In this document: positions 33,766-42,950 of the stretch, piece by piece | How the letters are laid out: each line of letters begins with the position of its first letter | Numbering within the stretch: the first letter of the stretch is position 1 | Assembly: GCF_042648965.1 (NCBI RefSeq) | Contig: NZ_JBHRYJ010000001.1 | Location: 1,550,001-1,614,000 of the forward strand | Direction of reading: 5' to 3' | DNA: 64,000 bases | From: Ferrovibrio xuzhouensis | GTDB taxonomy: Bacteria; Pseudomonadota; Alphaproteobacteria; Ferrovibrionales; Ferrovibrionaceae | Notes under the pieces: generated by a model | Told to the model about the DNA's origin: nothing | The model's database searches: none | The model's input: only the letters and a program-made list of their open reading frames with translations | Made by a program: the position numbers and the translations under genes

Positions 33766-34696
33766 TTCGTGGCTCATGGTGGCCAGGAAGGTGGTCTTGG
33801 CGCCGGATGCCGCCTCGGCGGCGCGCAGCGCCTCGGCATGGGCGAGCTGGCTGCGCTTGGTGGCATCGATATCCTGCAGCACGGCGAACACGGCACTGTC
33901 GGAGCCGGCCGGCTGCTTGGCATCGAGATGGGCGGCGATCTGATACCAGCGGTAACTGCCGTCCTGGCCGCGCAGCGGCAGGTCGAAGGCCGACTGGCCG
34001 TCGCGCTGCAGCCGATGCAGCGCCTGTTCAAGCAGGGGGTGATCCTGCGGACGGACCATGTCGCGCAGCACCGTGGCGATACTGCTGTCGGCCAGGCCGG
34101 AATTGATCTGCGGCAGGCCGACACCGTGCCAGCGGATGCGCTGCAGGTCGCGGTCGGCGACCAGGAAACCGAGATGGGCGATGCGGTGGCTCTCGGCCAG
34201 CAGGGCGGCGAGCCGGCGGCTTTCGTCGAGCAGGGCGTCGCGCTCGGCCGATTTTGCCTTGAGCTGCACGACCCAGCCGGCCCAGTGCAGCATGCCGGCG
34301 GCGACCAGGACCAGGCCGGCGGCAAACAGCAGCGCGCCGAGCCAGAACACCCAGCCGGGCAGCGGCAGCAGGATCGTGGCCGCCTCGGCCAGCGCCGCCG
34401 CCAGCACCGCCAGCACGCCCCAGATGATCGGTCCGAACTTCGCATCCGGCCCGAGCCGGCCGCGCAGCGCCAGTAGCACCACAAGCAGCAGCGCCACCGC
34501 CGCCGCCCGCGCCAGGCTTGCCCCGGCGAAATACCAGAAATCCCCCGTGCCCATGGCGAAATCCTAGACTGCCGGCCACCCGGAGTCATGCGCGGCGGAT
34601 GCACCGTCCAATCGCGCGAGGCTCTGGCGGCGCCGATCAACAGGCGGTTGCGCCAGCAGTTGCAGCGGCAGAGCGGCGGCGCTAGTTTCCCCCCAC

Positions 34697-34773
34697 GTCT
34701 CCGTAGCTCAGCTGGATAGAGCGGCTGCGTCCTAAGCAGCGGGTCGGGAGTTCGAATCTCTCCGGGGACGCCA
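34697..34773 (+). tRNA. tRNA-Arg (anticodon CCT)
   Basis: 77 nt including encoded CCA. Acceptor stem GTCTCCG pairs with CGGGGAC (one G-T). The anticodon stem GCTGC/GCAGC encloses loop GTCCTAA with anticodon CCT at its centre. The T-arm has GTTCGAATC. Reads AGG codons. It lies between the split kinase and the kdp operon. No integrated element is attached to its 3' end. Confidence 0.95.
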
Positions 34774-34819
34774 TTTTCCGACATCCCGAACCGCAGGATT
34801 GCCGCAGAATCCCGCGGCA

Positions 34820-34839
34820 GTCTTTATGTTGTCTTTATG
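34820..34839. promoter_or_regulatory. Direct repeat, candidate KdpE site
   Basis: GTCTTTATG occurs at 34820-34828 and again at 34831-34839, an 11-bp period. Tandem half-sites one helical turn apart are the usual target of OmpR-family regulators such as KdpE, whose E. coli site is also TTTAT-rich. It is 76 bp upstream of the first kdp-leader ORF. A TGCCGC/GCGGCA hairpin (34800-34819) precedes it and could end the tRNA transcript. Confidence 0.5.
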
Positions 34840-34915
34840 CGGCGCCTTGATCTGCCACATGGCGGCCTGATGCGGCTCTGGCGTAGACGTCAGGCTCCAT
34901 AGGAGCCTGTCCCCC

Positions 34916-34999
34916 ATGACCGACATCATTTTCCTTGCGCTCGGCGGCGGCCTGTTCGCCGCCTTCATCCTCTACACCCTGCTCTGCGAACGCCTCTAG
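34916..34999 (+). CDS. Small membrane protein leading the kdp operon
   Basis: 27 aa: a short polar start (MTDII) and one hydrophobic helix ending LYTLLCERL. It resembles KdpF in size and shape but is followed 20 bp later by a better KdpF. Similar tiny ORFs are seen before kdpF in other proteobacteria. AGGAGCCTG precedes the ATG. It could be a second stabilising peptide or a leader; role not established. Confidence 0.65.
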   Translation: MTDIIFLALGGGLFAAFILYTLLCERL

Positions 35000-35019
35000 G
35001 GCCCGCGAGGAGAGATCCC

Positions 35020-35109
35020 ATGACCTTCGACTACATCCTGGGCGGCGCGATCGCTGCCCTGCTCGCCATCTACCTGGTCTATGCCCTGCTGCGGGCCGAG
35101 AAACTCTGA
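35020..35109 (+). CDS. kdpF: K+-transporting ATPase subunit F
   Basis: 29 aa with a single membrane helix and the family ending YLVYALLRAEKL. KdpF is a small lipid-like stabiliser of the KdpFABC complex. Good ribosome binding site (GAGGAGAG). Stop lies 7 bp before the kdpA start. Confidence 0.88.
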   Translation: MTFDYILGGAIAALLAIYLVYALLRAEKL

Positions 35110-35116
35110 GGCGACC

Positions 35117-36814
35117 ATGACCCTGAACGACTATCTGCAACTCGGCCTCTATCTGGCCATCATCCTCGCCGCGACGCCGCTGCTCGGCCGCTACCTCACC
35201 GGACTGTTCAACGGCGAGGCCCGCTGGCTGCGTCCCATCGAACGGCCGCTCTATGCGCTCGCCGGCGTCGATCCCGACCGCGAGCAGCACTGGACGACCT
35301 ACGCCATCGCCATGCTGGCCTTCAGCCTGGCCGGCTTCCTGTCGCTGTTCGCCATCCTGCGCTTCCAGGACCTGCTGCCGCTCAACCCGCAGGGCCTGCC
35401 CGCCCTGTCGCCCGACCTCGCCTTCAACACCGCGGTCAGCTTCGTCACCAACACCAACTGGCAGGCCTATGGCGGCGAAAGCACCATGAGCTATCTCAGC
35501 CAGATGGCCGGCCTGACGGTGCATAACTTCGTCTCGGCCGCCACCGGCATCGCCATCGCCCTCGTGGTGATCCGCGCCTTCGCCCGCAAATCGGCGAAGA
35601 CGGTGGGCAATTTCTGGGTCGACCTGACGCGGGCCACGCTCGGCCTGCTGCTGCCGGTCTCGTTCATCGCGGCGCTGTTCCTGGTCTGGCAGGGCATGCC
35701 GCAGAACCTTGACCCCTATACCACCGCCACCACGGTGGAAGGCGCCCGGCAGGTAATCGCGCAGGGCCCGGTGGCAAGCCAGGTGGCGATCAAGATGCTC
35801 GGCACCAACGGCGGCGGCTTCTTCAACGCCAATGCCGCGCATCCCTTCGAGAACCCGACCGCGCTGAGCAACTTTGTGCAGATGCTGCTGATCTTCCTGA
35901 TCGGCGCAGCCCTGACCAACGTGTTCGGCCGCATGGTGAAGGACCAGCGCCAGGGCTGGGCGATCCTCGCCACCATGATGGTGCTGTTCGTCGCCGGCGT
36001 GCTGGTGGCCGGCAATATCGAGACCGGCGCCAATCCGCTGCTGGCGCATCTGGGCGTCGATCCGGGCCTTGGCAACATGGAAGGCAAGGAAGTCCGCTTC
36101 GGCGGTTTCACCTCGGCAATGTTCGCCGTGATCACCACCGATGCCTCCTGCGGCGCCGTGAACGCCATGCATTCGAGCTTCCTGCCGCTCGGCGGCATGA
36201 TCCCGCTGCTTAATATCATGCTGGGCGAGGTGATCGTCGGTGGCGTCGGCGCCGGCTTCTACGGCATCGCCGTCTTCATCGTGGCGACGCTGTTCATCGC
36301 CGGCCTGATGGTGGGTCGCAGCCCGGAATATCTCGGCAAGAAGATCGAGGCGCGCGAGGCCAAGCTGGCAACCCTCGCCATCCTGGTATCGCCGATCGCC
36401 ATCCTGGTCGGTACCGCCATCGCGCTGGTCACCAAGGACGGTCTGGCCGGTCTCGCCAGCGCCGGCCCGCATGGCCTGAGCGAGGTGCTGTACGGCTTCT
36501 CTTCGGCCGCCGGCAACAACGGCAGCGCCTTTGCGGGCTTAAGCGCCAACACGCCGTTCTACAACACGGCGCTCGGCATCACCATGCTGCTCGGCCGCTT
36601 TGCCATGATCGTGCCGATCGTTGCCCTGGCTGGCGGCCTGGCCGCCAAGAAGGCGACGCCGGCCTCGGTCGGCAGCTTCCCGACCCATGGCCCGATGTTC
36701 GTGGCTTTGCTCGCCGGCACCATCCTGATCGTCGGCGGCCTTACCTTCTTCCCGGCGCTGGCGCTCGGCCCGATCGTCGAGCACCTGCTGATGATCGCCG
36801 GCCAGACCTTCTGA
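35117..36814 (+). CDS. kdpA: K+-transporting ATPase subunit A (channel-like)
   Basis: 565 aa from ATG 35117. Ten membrane helices; selectivity-loop segments such as AFNTAVSFVTNTNWQAYGGE, KMLGTNGGGFFNANAAHPFENP, and GAVNAMHSSFLPLGGMIPL match KdpA. It binds and conducts K+ in the high-affinity Kdp pump. Length is standard. Confidence 0.97.
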   Translation: MTLNDYLQLGLYLAIILAATPLLGRYLTGLFNGEARWLRPIERPLYALAGVDPDREQHWTTYAIAMLAFSLAGFLSLFAILRFQDLLPLNPQGLPALSPDLAFNTAVSFVTNTNWQAYGGESTMSYLSQMAGLTVHNFVSAATGIAIALVVIRAFARKSAKTVGNFWVDLTRATLGLLLPVSFIAALFLVWQGMPQNLDPYTTATTVEGARQVIAQGPVASQVAIKMLGTNGGGFFNANAAHPFENPTALSNFVQMLLIFLIGAALTNVFGRMVKDQRQGWAILATMMVLFVAGVLVAGNIETGANPLLAHLGVDPGLGNMEGKEVRFGGFTSAMFAVITTDASCGAVNAMHSSFLPLGGMIPLLNIMLGEVIVGGVGAGFYGIAVFIVATLFIAGLMVGRSPEYLGKKIEAREAKLATLAILVSPIAILVGTAIALVTKDGLAGLASAGPHGLSEVLYGFSSAAGNNGSAFAGLSANTPFYNTALGITMLLGRFAMIVPIVALAGGLAAKKATPASVGSFPTHGPMFVALLAGTILIVGGLTFFPALALGPIVEHLLMIAGQTF

Positions 36815-36826
36815 GGAGTGACATCC

Positions 36827-38857
36827 ATGTCCCGTAAACAGGCGCTTTCCAAGCCGATGTTCGATCCCGCGCTGATGGGCGCGGCGATCGGCCAGTCCTT
36901 CGTCAAGCTCGACCCGCGCCAGCTGTGGCGCAACCCGGTGATGTTCGTCACCGCAGTGGTGGCGGCGGTCAGCACCGTGCTGTTCCTGCGCGACATCTTC
37001 GGCGGCGGCAATGCGGCACTGATCGGCCAGATCTCCGCCTGGCTGTGGTTCACCGTGCTGTTCGCCAATTTCTCCGAGGCCCTGGCCGAGGGACGCGGCA
37101 AGGCGCAGGCGGAAAGCCTGCGCCGCGGCAAGACCGAGATGGTGGCGAAGAAAGTCGGGGCCGGCGGCGCGGTCAGCCAGGTGCCGGCCACCAGTCTGCG
37201 CGTCGGCGATATCGTGCTGGTCGAGGCCGGCGATGCAATCCCCGGCGACGGCGACGTGATCGAGGGCATCGCCTCGGTCGACGAATCCGCCATCACCGGC
37301 GAATCCGCCCCGGTGATCCGCGAATCCGGCGGCGACCGCTCGGGCGTCACCGGCGGCACCCGCGTGCTGTCCGACTGGATCCGCGTGCGCATCACCGTCA
37401 ATCCGGGTGAAAGCTTCCTCGACCGCATGATCGGCCTGGTCGAGGGCGCCCAGCGCCAGAAGACGCCGAACGAGATCGCGCTGACCGTGCTGCTGGTCGG
37501 CATGACGCTGATCTTTCTCGTCACCACCGGCAGCCTGGAAAGCCTCGCCATCTATTCCGGCGTGCCGGTGCCGGTGGTCTACCTGATCGCCCTGCTGGTC
37601 ACCCTGATTCCCACCACCATCGGCGGGCTTTTGTCCGCCATCGGCATCGCCGGCATGGACCGCCTGATCCGCCATAACGTGATCGCCAAGTCGGGCCGCG
37701 CCGTCGAGGCTGCCGGCGACGTCGACACCCTGCTGCTCGACAAGACCGGCACCATCACCCATGGCAACCGCATGGCGGCCGAATTCGTCGCCCTGCCCGG
37801 CATCAACGAGCGGTCGCTGGCCACCGCGGCGATGCTGGCCTCGGTTGCCGACGAGACGCCGGAGGGCAAATCCATCGTCGCACTCGCCGCCGAGAAATAC
37901 GGTATCCGCGACGCCGCCGAGGCCACCCGGGGCAGCTTCATTCCCTTCTCGGCCCAGACCCGCATGAGCGGCCTCGATCTCGATAACCGCGAGATCCGCA
38001 AGGGCGCCATGGATGCCGTGCTGCGCTATGCCGCGACGCAGGCTTCCGCCGACCTGACCGTCGCGGTCGAGCGTATCGCCAAGTCAGGCGGCACGCCGCT
38101 GGTGGTCAGCGTCGACCGCCAGATCCTCGGCGTCATCCACCTCAAGGACATCGTCAAGACCGGCATCCGCGAACGCTTCGCCGAGCTGCGCCGCATGGGC
38201 ATCCGCACGGTGATGATCACCGGCGACAATCCGCTCACCGCCGCCGCCATCGCCGCCGAGGCCGGCGTCGACGACTTCATCGCCGAGGCGACCCCGGAGA
38301 AGAAGCTGGAACTGATCCGCCGCGAGCAGGCCGAGGGCAAGCTGGTCGCCATGTGCGGCGACGGCACCAACGACGCGCCGGCACTCGCCCAGGCCGATGT
38401 CGGCGTGGCGATGAATATCGGCACGGCGGCGGCCCGCGAGGCCGGCAACATGGTTGATCTCGACAGCAACCCGACCAAGCTGATCGAGGTGGTGATGATC
38501 GGCAAGCAGCTGCTGATGAGCCGCGGTTCGCTGACGACCTTCAGCCTGGCCAACGACGTGGCGAAATATTTCGCCATCATCCCGGCGCTGTTCGCGGCGA
38601 CCTATCCGCAGCTCGGCGCGCTGAACGTCATGCACCTGGCCTCGCCGCAGAGCGCCATCCTGTCGGCGGTGATTTTCAACGCCCTGATCATCATCGCGCT
38701 GATCCCGCTGGCGCTGAAGGGCGTCAGCTACCGGCCGCAGCCTGCCATCCGCCTGCTGCGGCGCAACCTCGTCATCTACGGCGGCGGCGGCGTCCTGCTG
38801 CCCTTCATCGGCATCAAGGCGGTCGACCTCGTGGTCTCCGCCCTCGGCCTCGCCTGA
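36827..38857 (+). CDS. kdpB: K+-transporting ATPase subunit B (P-type ATPase)
   Basis: 676 aa. ATG 36827 lies 8 bases after GAGGAG; the GTG at 36818 overlaps that site and is rejected. P-type motifs: phosphorylated Asp in LLLDKTGTITHGN, actuator SAITGESAPV, hinge GDGTNDAPALAQADVGVAMN. Hydrolyses ATP to drive K+ uptake through KdpA. Confidence 0.97.
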   Translation: MSRKQALSKPMFDPALMGAAIGQSFVKLDPRQLWRNPVMFVTAVVAAVSTVLFLRDIFGGGNAALIGQISAWLWFTVLFANFSEALAEGRGKAQAESLRRGKTEMVAKKVGAGGAVSQVPATSLRVGDIVLVEAGDAIPGDGDVIEGIASVDESAITGESAPVIRESGGDRSGVTGGTRVLSDWIRVRITVNPGESFLDRMIGLVEGAQRQKTPNEIALTVLLVGMTLIFLVTTGSLESLAIYSGVPVPVVYLIALLVTLIPTTIGGLLSAIGIAGMDRLIRHNVIAKSGRAVEAAGDVDTLLLDKTGTITHGNRMAAEFVALPGINERSLATAAMLASVADETPEGKSIVALAAEKYGIRDAAEATRGSFIPFSAQTRMSGLDLDNREIRKGAMDAVLRYAATQASADLTVAVERIAKSGGTPLVVSVDRQILGVIHLKDIVKTGIRERFAELRRMGIRTVMITGDNPLTAAAIAAEAGVDDFIAEATPEKKLELIRREQAEGKLVAMCGDGTNDAPALAQADVGVAMNIGTAAAREAGNMVDLDSNPTKLIEVVMIGKQLLMSRGSLTTFSLANDVAKYFAIIPALFAATYPQLGALNVMHLASPQSAILSAVIFNALIIIALIPLALKGVSYRPQPAIRLLRRNLVIYGGGGVLLPFIGIKAVDLVVSALGLA

Positions 38858-38878
38858 CCTGCAAAAGGAGCGCCTTCC

Positions 38879-39457
38879 ATGCTCAGCCATATCCGCCCCG
38901 CCATCGTGATGATCGTGCTGCTCACCTCCATCACCGGCATCGCCTACCCCCTCGCCGTCACCGGCATCGCCGAACGCCTGTTCCCCCGCCAGGCGCACGG
39001 CAGCCTGATCGAGCAGGACGGCAAGGTCGTCGGCTCCAGCCTGATCGGCCAGAATTTCACCGCACCGCAGTATTTCCATCCGCGGCCCTCGGCCGCCGGC
39101 AAGGATGGCTATGACGCCGCCTCGTCGGGCGGCTCGAACCTGGCGCCCACAGCGAAAGCCCTGGTCGATCGCGTCGCCACCGACGTGAAGTCCTACCAGG
39201 CCACGGACGGTTCGGCTCCGGTGCCGGCCGATGCGGTCACCACCTCGGGCAGCGGCCTCGATCCGCAGATTTCGCCGGACAATGCCGAGCGCCAGGCGCC
39301 GCGGGTGGCACAGGCCCGCGGCATGACCATCGCCGAGGTGCAGACCCTGGTTGCACAGCATACCGAACGCCCGGCCCTCGGCATTCTCGGCCAGCCCGGC
39401 GTGAACGTGCTGACGCTGAACCTCGCCCTGGATAAGATCAGGCCGGTGGTGAAGTAG
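38879..39457 (+). CDS. kdpC: K+-transporting ATPase subunit C
   Basis: 192 aa. N-terminal membrane anchor (IVMIVLLTSITGIAYPLAVTGIA) then the periplasmic domain with GSSLIGQNFTAPQYFHPRPSAAG and the LNLALDKI end typical of KdpC. Assembles KdpA and KdpB. GGAG ribosome binding site. Confidence 0.96.
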   Translation: MLSHIRPAIVMIVLLTSITGIAYPLAVTGIAERLFPRQAHGSLIEQDGKVVGSSLIGQNFTAPQYFHPRPSAAGKDGYDAASSGGSNLAPTAKALVDRVATDVKSYQATDGSAPVPADAVTTSGSGLDPQISPDNAERQAPRVAQARGMTIAEVQTLVAQHTERPALGILGQPGVNVLTLNLALDKIRPVVK

Positions 39458-39476
39458 GATACGACGACCGGGTAAT

Positions 39477-42206
39477 ATGGCCGAAGACCGCGCCGACAGC
39501 GAAAACCGACCCTCGCCGGAAGCCTTGTTGCAGACGGCCGCGCAGGAGAAGCGCGGCCGTCTCAATGTCTTCCTCGGCGCCGCGCCGGGCGTCGGCAAGA
39601 CCTATGCAATGCTGGAGGCCGCCCATGCCCGCCAACGCGACGGGGTCGATGTCGTCGTCGGCATCGTCGAGACCCATGGCCGGCAGGAGACCGCCCTGCT
39701 GCTGCGCGGGCTGGAGCAGCTGCCGCAGCGCCGCGTCGCCTACCGCGACCGAGTGTTCAGCGAACTCGACGTCGATGAAGTTCTGAAGCGGCACCCTGCC
39801 CTGGTATTGATCGACGAACTCGCCCACACCAATGTGCCGGGCAGCCGGCACGAGAAGCGCTACCAGGACATCGAGGAAATCCGCGATGCCGGGATCGACG
39901 TCTACACGGCGCTGAACATCCAGCATCTGGACAGCCTGAACGACGTGGTGGCGCAAATCACCCGCGTGAAGGTCCGCGAAACCGTGCCGGATTCCGTGCT
40001 GGCGCAGGCGGACAGCATCGAGGTCGTCGACATCTCGCCGGAAGACCTGATCAAGCGGCTGCGGGAAGGCAAGGTCTATGTCCCCGACCAGGCCGCCCGC
40101 GCCGTGCATCACTTCTTTGCACCAGGCAACCTGACCGCTCTGCGCGAACTGGCGCTCCGCAAGGCCGCCGACCAGGTCGACAGCCAGATGCTGTCCTACA
40201 TGCAATCGCACGCCATCGCCGGGCCATGGCCGACGCGGGACCGCATCATGGCCTGCATCAGCCCCTCGCCGCTGATGCCGCGCCTGGTCCGCACGACGCG
40301 CCGCATTGCCGAACGGCGCAAGGCGCCGTGGATTGCCCTCTACGTCGAGACTCCGGCCCATGACCGCCTGTCCGATGACGAGAAGACCCAGATCAACCGC
40401 GCGCTGACGCTCGCCGAGGAATTCGGCGCCGAGGTCGTTTCGGTCGCCGGCAGCAGCGTGCCGACCGAGATCATCCGGCAGGCCCGCCAGCGCAATGTCA
40501 CCGAAATCGTGGTGGCCCGCAGCCATCGCAGCCGTCTGGTCAACCGCCTGCGCGGCACGCTGACCGACCGGCTGGTGGAACTCGGCGACGGCATCAACAT
40601 CCATGTCATCACCGGCTCGCCGGCCGCCGAATCATGGTTCGACGTGATGAAGGCGCGGCTGACCAGCATGAGCCTGGACGGGCTTGCGCCGGCGGCGCTG
40701 ATCACCGCAACCGCCGTCGGCATCATCAAGGCGGCCGAACCCTGGCTGCCGCTCAGCGGCATTCCGCTGCTCTGCCTGATCGCGGTGCTGATCTGCGCGC
40801 TGCGCTACAACTATCCGGCGGCGATCCTGAGCGCGGTACTGACCGTGCTCGGCTACAATTTCCTGTTCCTGCCGCCGCTCTATACCTTCACCATCGCCAA
40901 TATCGAGAATGTCTACGTTTTCTTCGCATTCCTCGCCGTGGCTTTGGTCACCAGCAACCTGACCGCCCGCATCCGCGCCCAGGCCGAGGCCGCCCGCATC
41001 CGCGAGGCGCGCACCGCCGCCCTCTATGACTTCAGCCGCATGGTGACCGGGGCGGCCGGCGAGGACGACATCCTCTGGGCCGTCGTCCACCATGTCGCCT
41101 CGCTGGCCAGGGCCCAGTCGCTGGTGCTGATGCCCGAGGCCGATCGCCTGACCATCCGCGCCGCCTATCCGCCGGAGGACCAGATCGACGACAAGGCGCG
41201 GATTGCCGCTGAATGGGCATGGGAGAAAGGCGAGCCGGCCGGACGGGGCACCGGCACCCTGCCCTCGTCGGACTGGCTGTTCCTGCCGCTGCAGACCGCG
41301 GAACGCAAGCTCGGCGCACTCGGCATCCGGTTCCCGGAAGAACGGCCGCCGCTCGGCCCCGACGAGCGGCGGCTGATCGATGCCCTGGCCGGCCAGGCGG
41401 CGCTGGCCATCGAACGGTCGCTGCTGAACCGCGACGTCGAGGAAGCCCGCGTCTCGGCCGAGACCGAGAAGCTGCGCTCGGCCCTGCTGTCCTCGATCAG
41501 CCACGACCTGCGCACGCCGCTCGCCTCGATCATCGGCGGCGTCTCCAGCCTGATGAATTTCGGCAAGAAGATCGACGAGCGGGGCCGCGGCGAGCTGCTG
41601 CAGACCATCCGCGACGAAGCCGAACGGCTGAACCGTTTCGTCGGCAACCTGCTCGACATGACCCGCATCGAGGCCGGCGCCATGCAGCCCAAGCTCGACT
41701 GGGTTGACCCGGAAGAGCTGGTCGCCACCGCCGTGAAGCGCGCCGCCAGCCTGACGCAGGGCCACGACATCCGCATCGCCGTCGACCCCGACATGCCGCT
41801 GCTGCGGGTCGACTACATCCTGATCGAGCAGGTGCTGATCAACCTGCTCGACAATGCCGCCAAGTATTCGCCGAAAGGCAGCCCGATTGATCTTCGCCTG
41901 TCGCGGCGCAAGGATGCGGTCATGATGGACGTCACCGACCAGGGACAGGGCATTCCGCCGGCGGAACTGGAGCAGGTCTTCGACATGTTCTACCGGGTCA
42001 AGGCCCGCGACCGGCAGGTGGCCGGCACCGGCCTCGGTCTGTCGATCTGTCGCAGCATCCTGAAGGCCCATGGCGGCACCATCCGGGCGGAGAGCCCCGT
42101 CACGGGCACGGCCGGCGCCGAAGGCCACGGCACCCGCATGGTCGTGACCCTGCCGCTGGAGGACCAGCCGGTCCTGCCGGCCGATGAGGGACAATCCCAT
42201 GGCTGA
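39477..42206 (+). CDS. kdpD: Sensor histidine kinase for K+ limitation
   Basis: 909 aa. KdpD N-terminal domain with Walker A GAAPGVGKT and IDELAHTN (about 25-235), a Usp-like domain (about 270-390), four membrane helices (about 405-505), GAF-like region, then HisKA (SSISHDLRTPLASIIGG) and HATPase (NLLDNAAKYSPKG, GTGLGLSICRSI). Full-length and apparently intact. Controls kdpFABC with KdpE; placed 19 bp after kdpC. Confidence 0.96.
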   Translation: MAEDRADSENRPSPEALLQTAAQEKRGRLNVFLGAAPGVGKTYAMLEAAHARQRDGVDVVVGIVETHGRQETALLLRGLEQLPQRRVAYRDRVFSELDVDEVLKRHPALVLIDELAHTNVPGSRHEKRYQDIEEIRDAGIDVYTALNIQHLDSLNDVVAQITRVKVRETVPDSVLAQADSIEVVDISPEDLIKRLREGKVYVPDQAARAVHHFFAPGNLTALRELALRKAADQVDSQMLSYMQSHAIAGPWPTRDRIMACISPSPLMPRLVRTTRRIAERRKAPWIALYVETPAHDRLSDDEKTQINRALTLAEEFGAEVVSVAGSSVPTEIIRQARQRNVTEIVVARSHRSRLVNRLRGTLTDRLVELGDGINIHVITGSPAAESWFDVMKARLTSMSLDGLAPAALITATAVGIIKAAEPWLPLSGIPLLCLIAVLICALRYNYPAAILSAVLTVLGYNFLFLPPLYTFTIANIENVYVFFAFLAVALVTSNLTARIRAQAEAARIREARTAALYDFSRMVTGAAGEDDILWAVVHHVASLARAQSLVLMPEADRLTIRAAYPPEDQIDDKARIAAEWAWEKGEPAGRGTGTLPSSDWLFLPLQTAERKLGALGIRFPEERPPLGPDERRLIDALAGQAALAIERSLLNRDVEEARVSAETEKLRSALLSSISHDLRTPLASIIGGVSSLMNFGKKIDERGRGELLQTIRDEAERLNRFVGNLLDMTRIEAGAMQPKLDWVDPEELVATAVKRAASLTQGHDIRIAVDPDMPLLRVDYILIEQVLINLLDNAAKYSPKGSPIDLRLSRRKDAVMMDVTDQGQGIPPAELEQVFDMFYRVKARDRQVAGTGLGLSICRSILKAHGGTIRAESPVTGTAGAEGHGTRMVVTLPLEDQPVLPADEGQSHG

Positions 42207-42214
42207 CGGGCATC

Positions 42215-42904
42215 ATGGCTGAGGGGGCCGCCATCCTCGTCATCGACGACGAGCCGCAGATCAGGCGCTTCCTGCGGGTCAGCCTGGAGGCCCATGGCTT
42301 TCGCATCCTTGAAGCGACCAGCGGGCAGGAGGGCCTGCGTCTCGCCGCCCTGGAAAAGCCCGACCTGGTCGTGCTCGACCTCGGCCTGCCGGACATGGAC
42401 GGGCAGGCTGTGCTTGGCCGCCTGCGGGAATGGACCACCCTGCCGGTGATCGTGCTCTCGGTCCGCGCCGACGAGACCGACAAGATCGCGGCGCTGGATG
42501 CCGGCGCCGACGACTATGTCACCAAGCCCTTCGGCACCGGCGAACTGCTCGCCCGCATCCGGGCGGCGCTGCGCCACACTATCGGCGCCGGCAGCGGGAC
42601 GGCGGTCTTCGAGACCGGCGGCCTGAAGGTCGATCTGGAGAAGCGGCTGGTATCCTTGCGGGGCGAGCCGGTGCGGCTGTCGCCCAAGGAATATGACCTG
42701 CTGAAGCTGCTGGTGCAGCATGCCGGCAAGGTGCTGACCCACCAGTTCATCCTGCGCCAGGTCTGGGGGCCGGCCCATGAATCCGACGTGCAGTACCTGC
42801 GGGTGTTCGCCCGCCAGCTGCGACAGAAGATCGAGGCCGATGCGGCGCAGCCGCAACTGCTGCTGACCGAGCCGGGCGTGGGTTACCGGCTGAATGCGGA
42901 GTGA
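42215..42904 (+). CDS. kdpE: Response regulator for K+ limitation
   Basis: 229 aa OmpR-family protein. Receiver with phospho-Asp in LVVLDLGLPDMDG and Lys in YVTKPFGTGEL; C-terminal winged helix with RLSPKEYDLLKLLVQHAGKVLTHQFILRQVWG. Follows kdpD by 8 bp. Expected to activate the operon, perhaps through the GTCTTTATG repeats at 34820. Confidence 0.95.
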   Translation: MAEGAAILVIDDEPQIRRFLRVSLEAHGFRILEATSGQEGLRLAALEKPDLVVLDLGLPDMDGQAVLGRLREWTTLPVIVLSVRADETDKIAALDAGADDYVTKPFGTGELLARIRAALRHTIGAGSGTAVFETGGLKVDLEKRLVSLRGEPVRLSPKEYDLLKLLVQHAGKVLTHQFILRQVWGPAHESDVQYLRVFARQLRQKIEADAAQPQLLLTEPGVGYRLNAE

Positions 42905-42950
42905 GCAATATCCGCGTCATGCCGCACTGACAGTGGCGCCGGCGGGATTG

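Noticed and set aside
34697..34860. tRNA-Arg as an attachment site of an integrated island
   Set aside because: No repeat of the tRNA 3' end is seen nearby and no integrase is present; the kdp operon follows directly.
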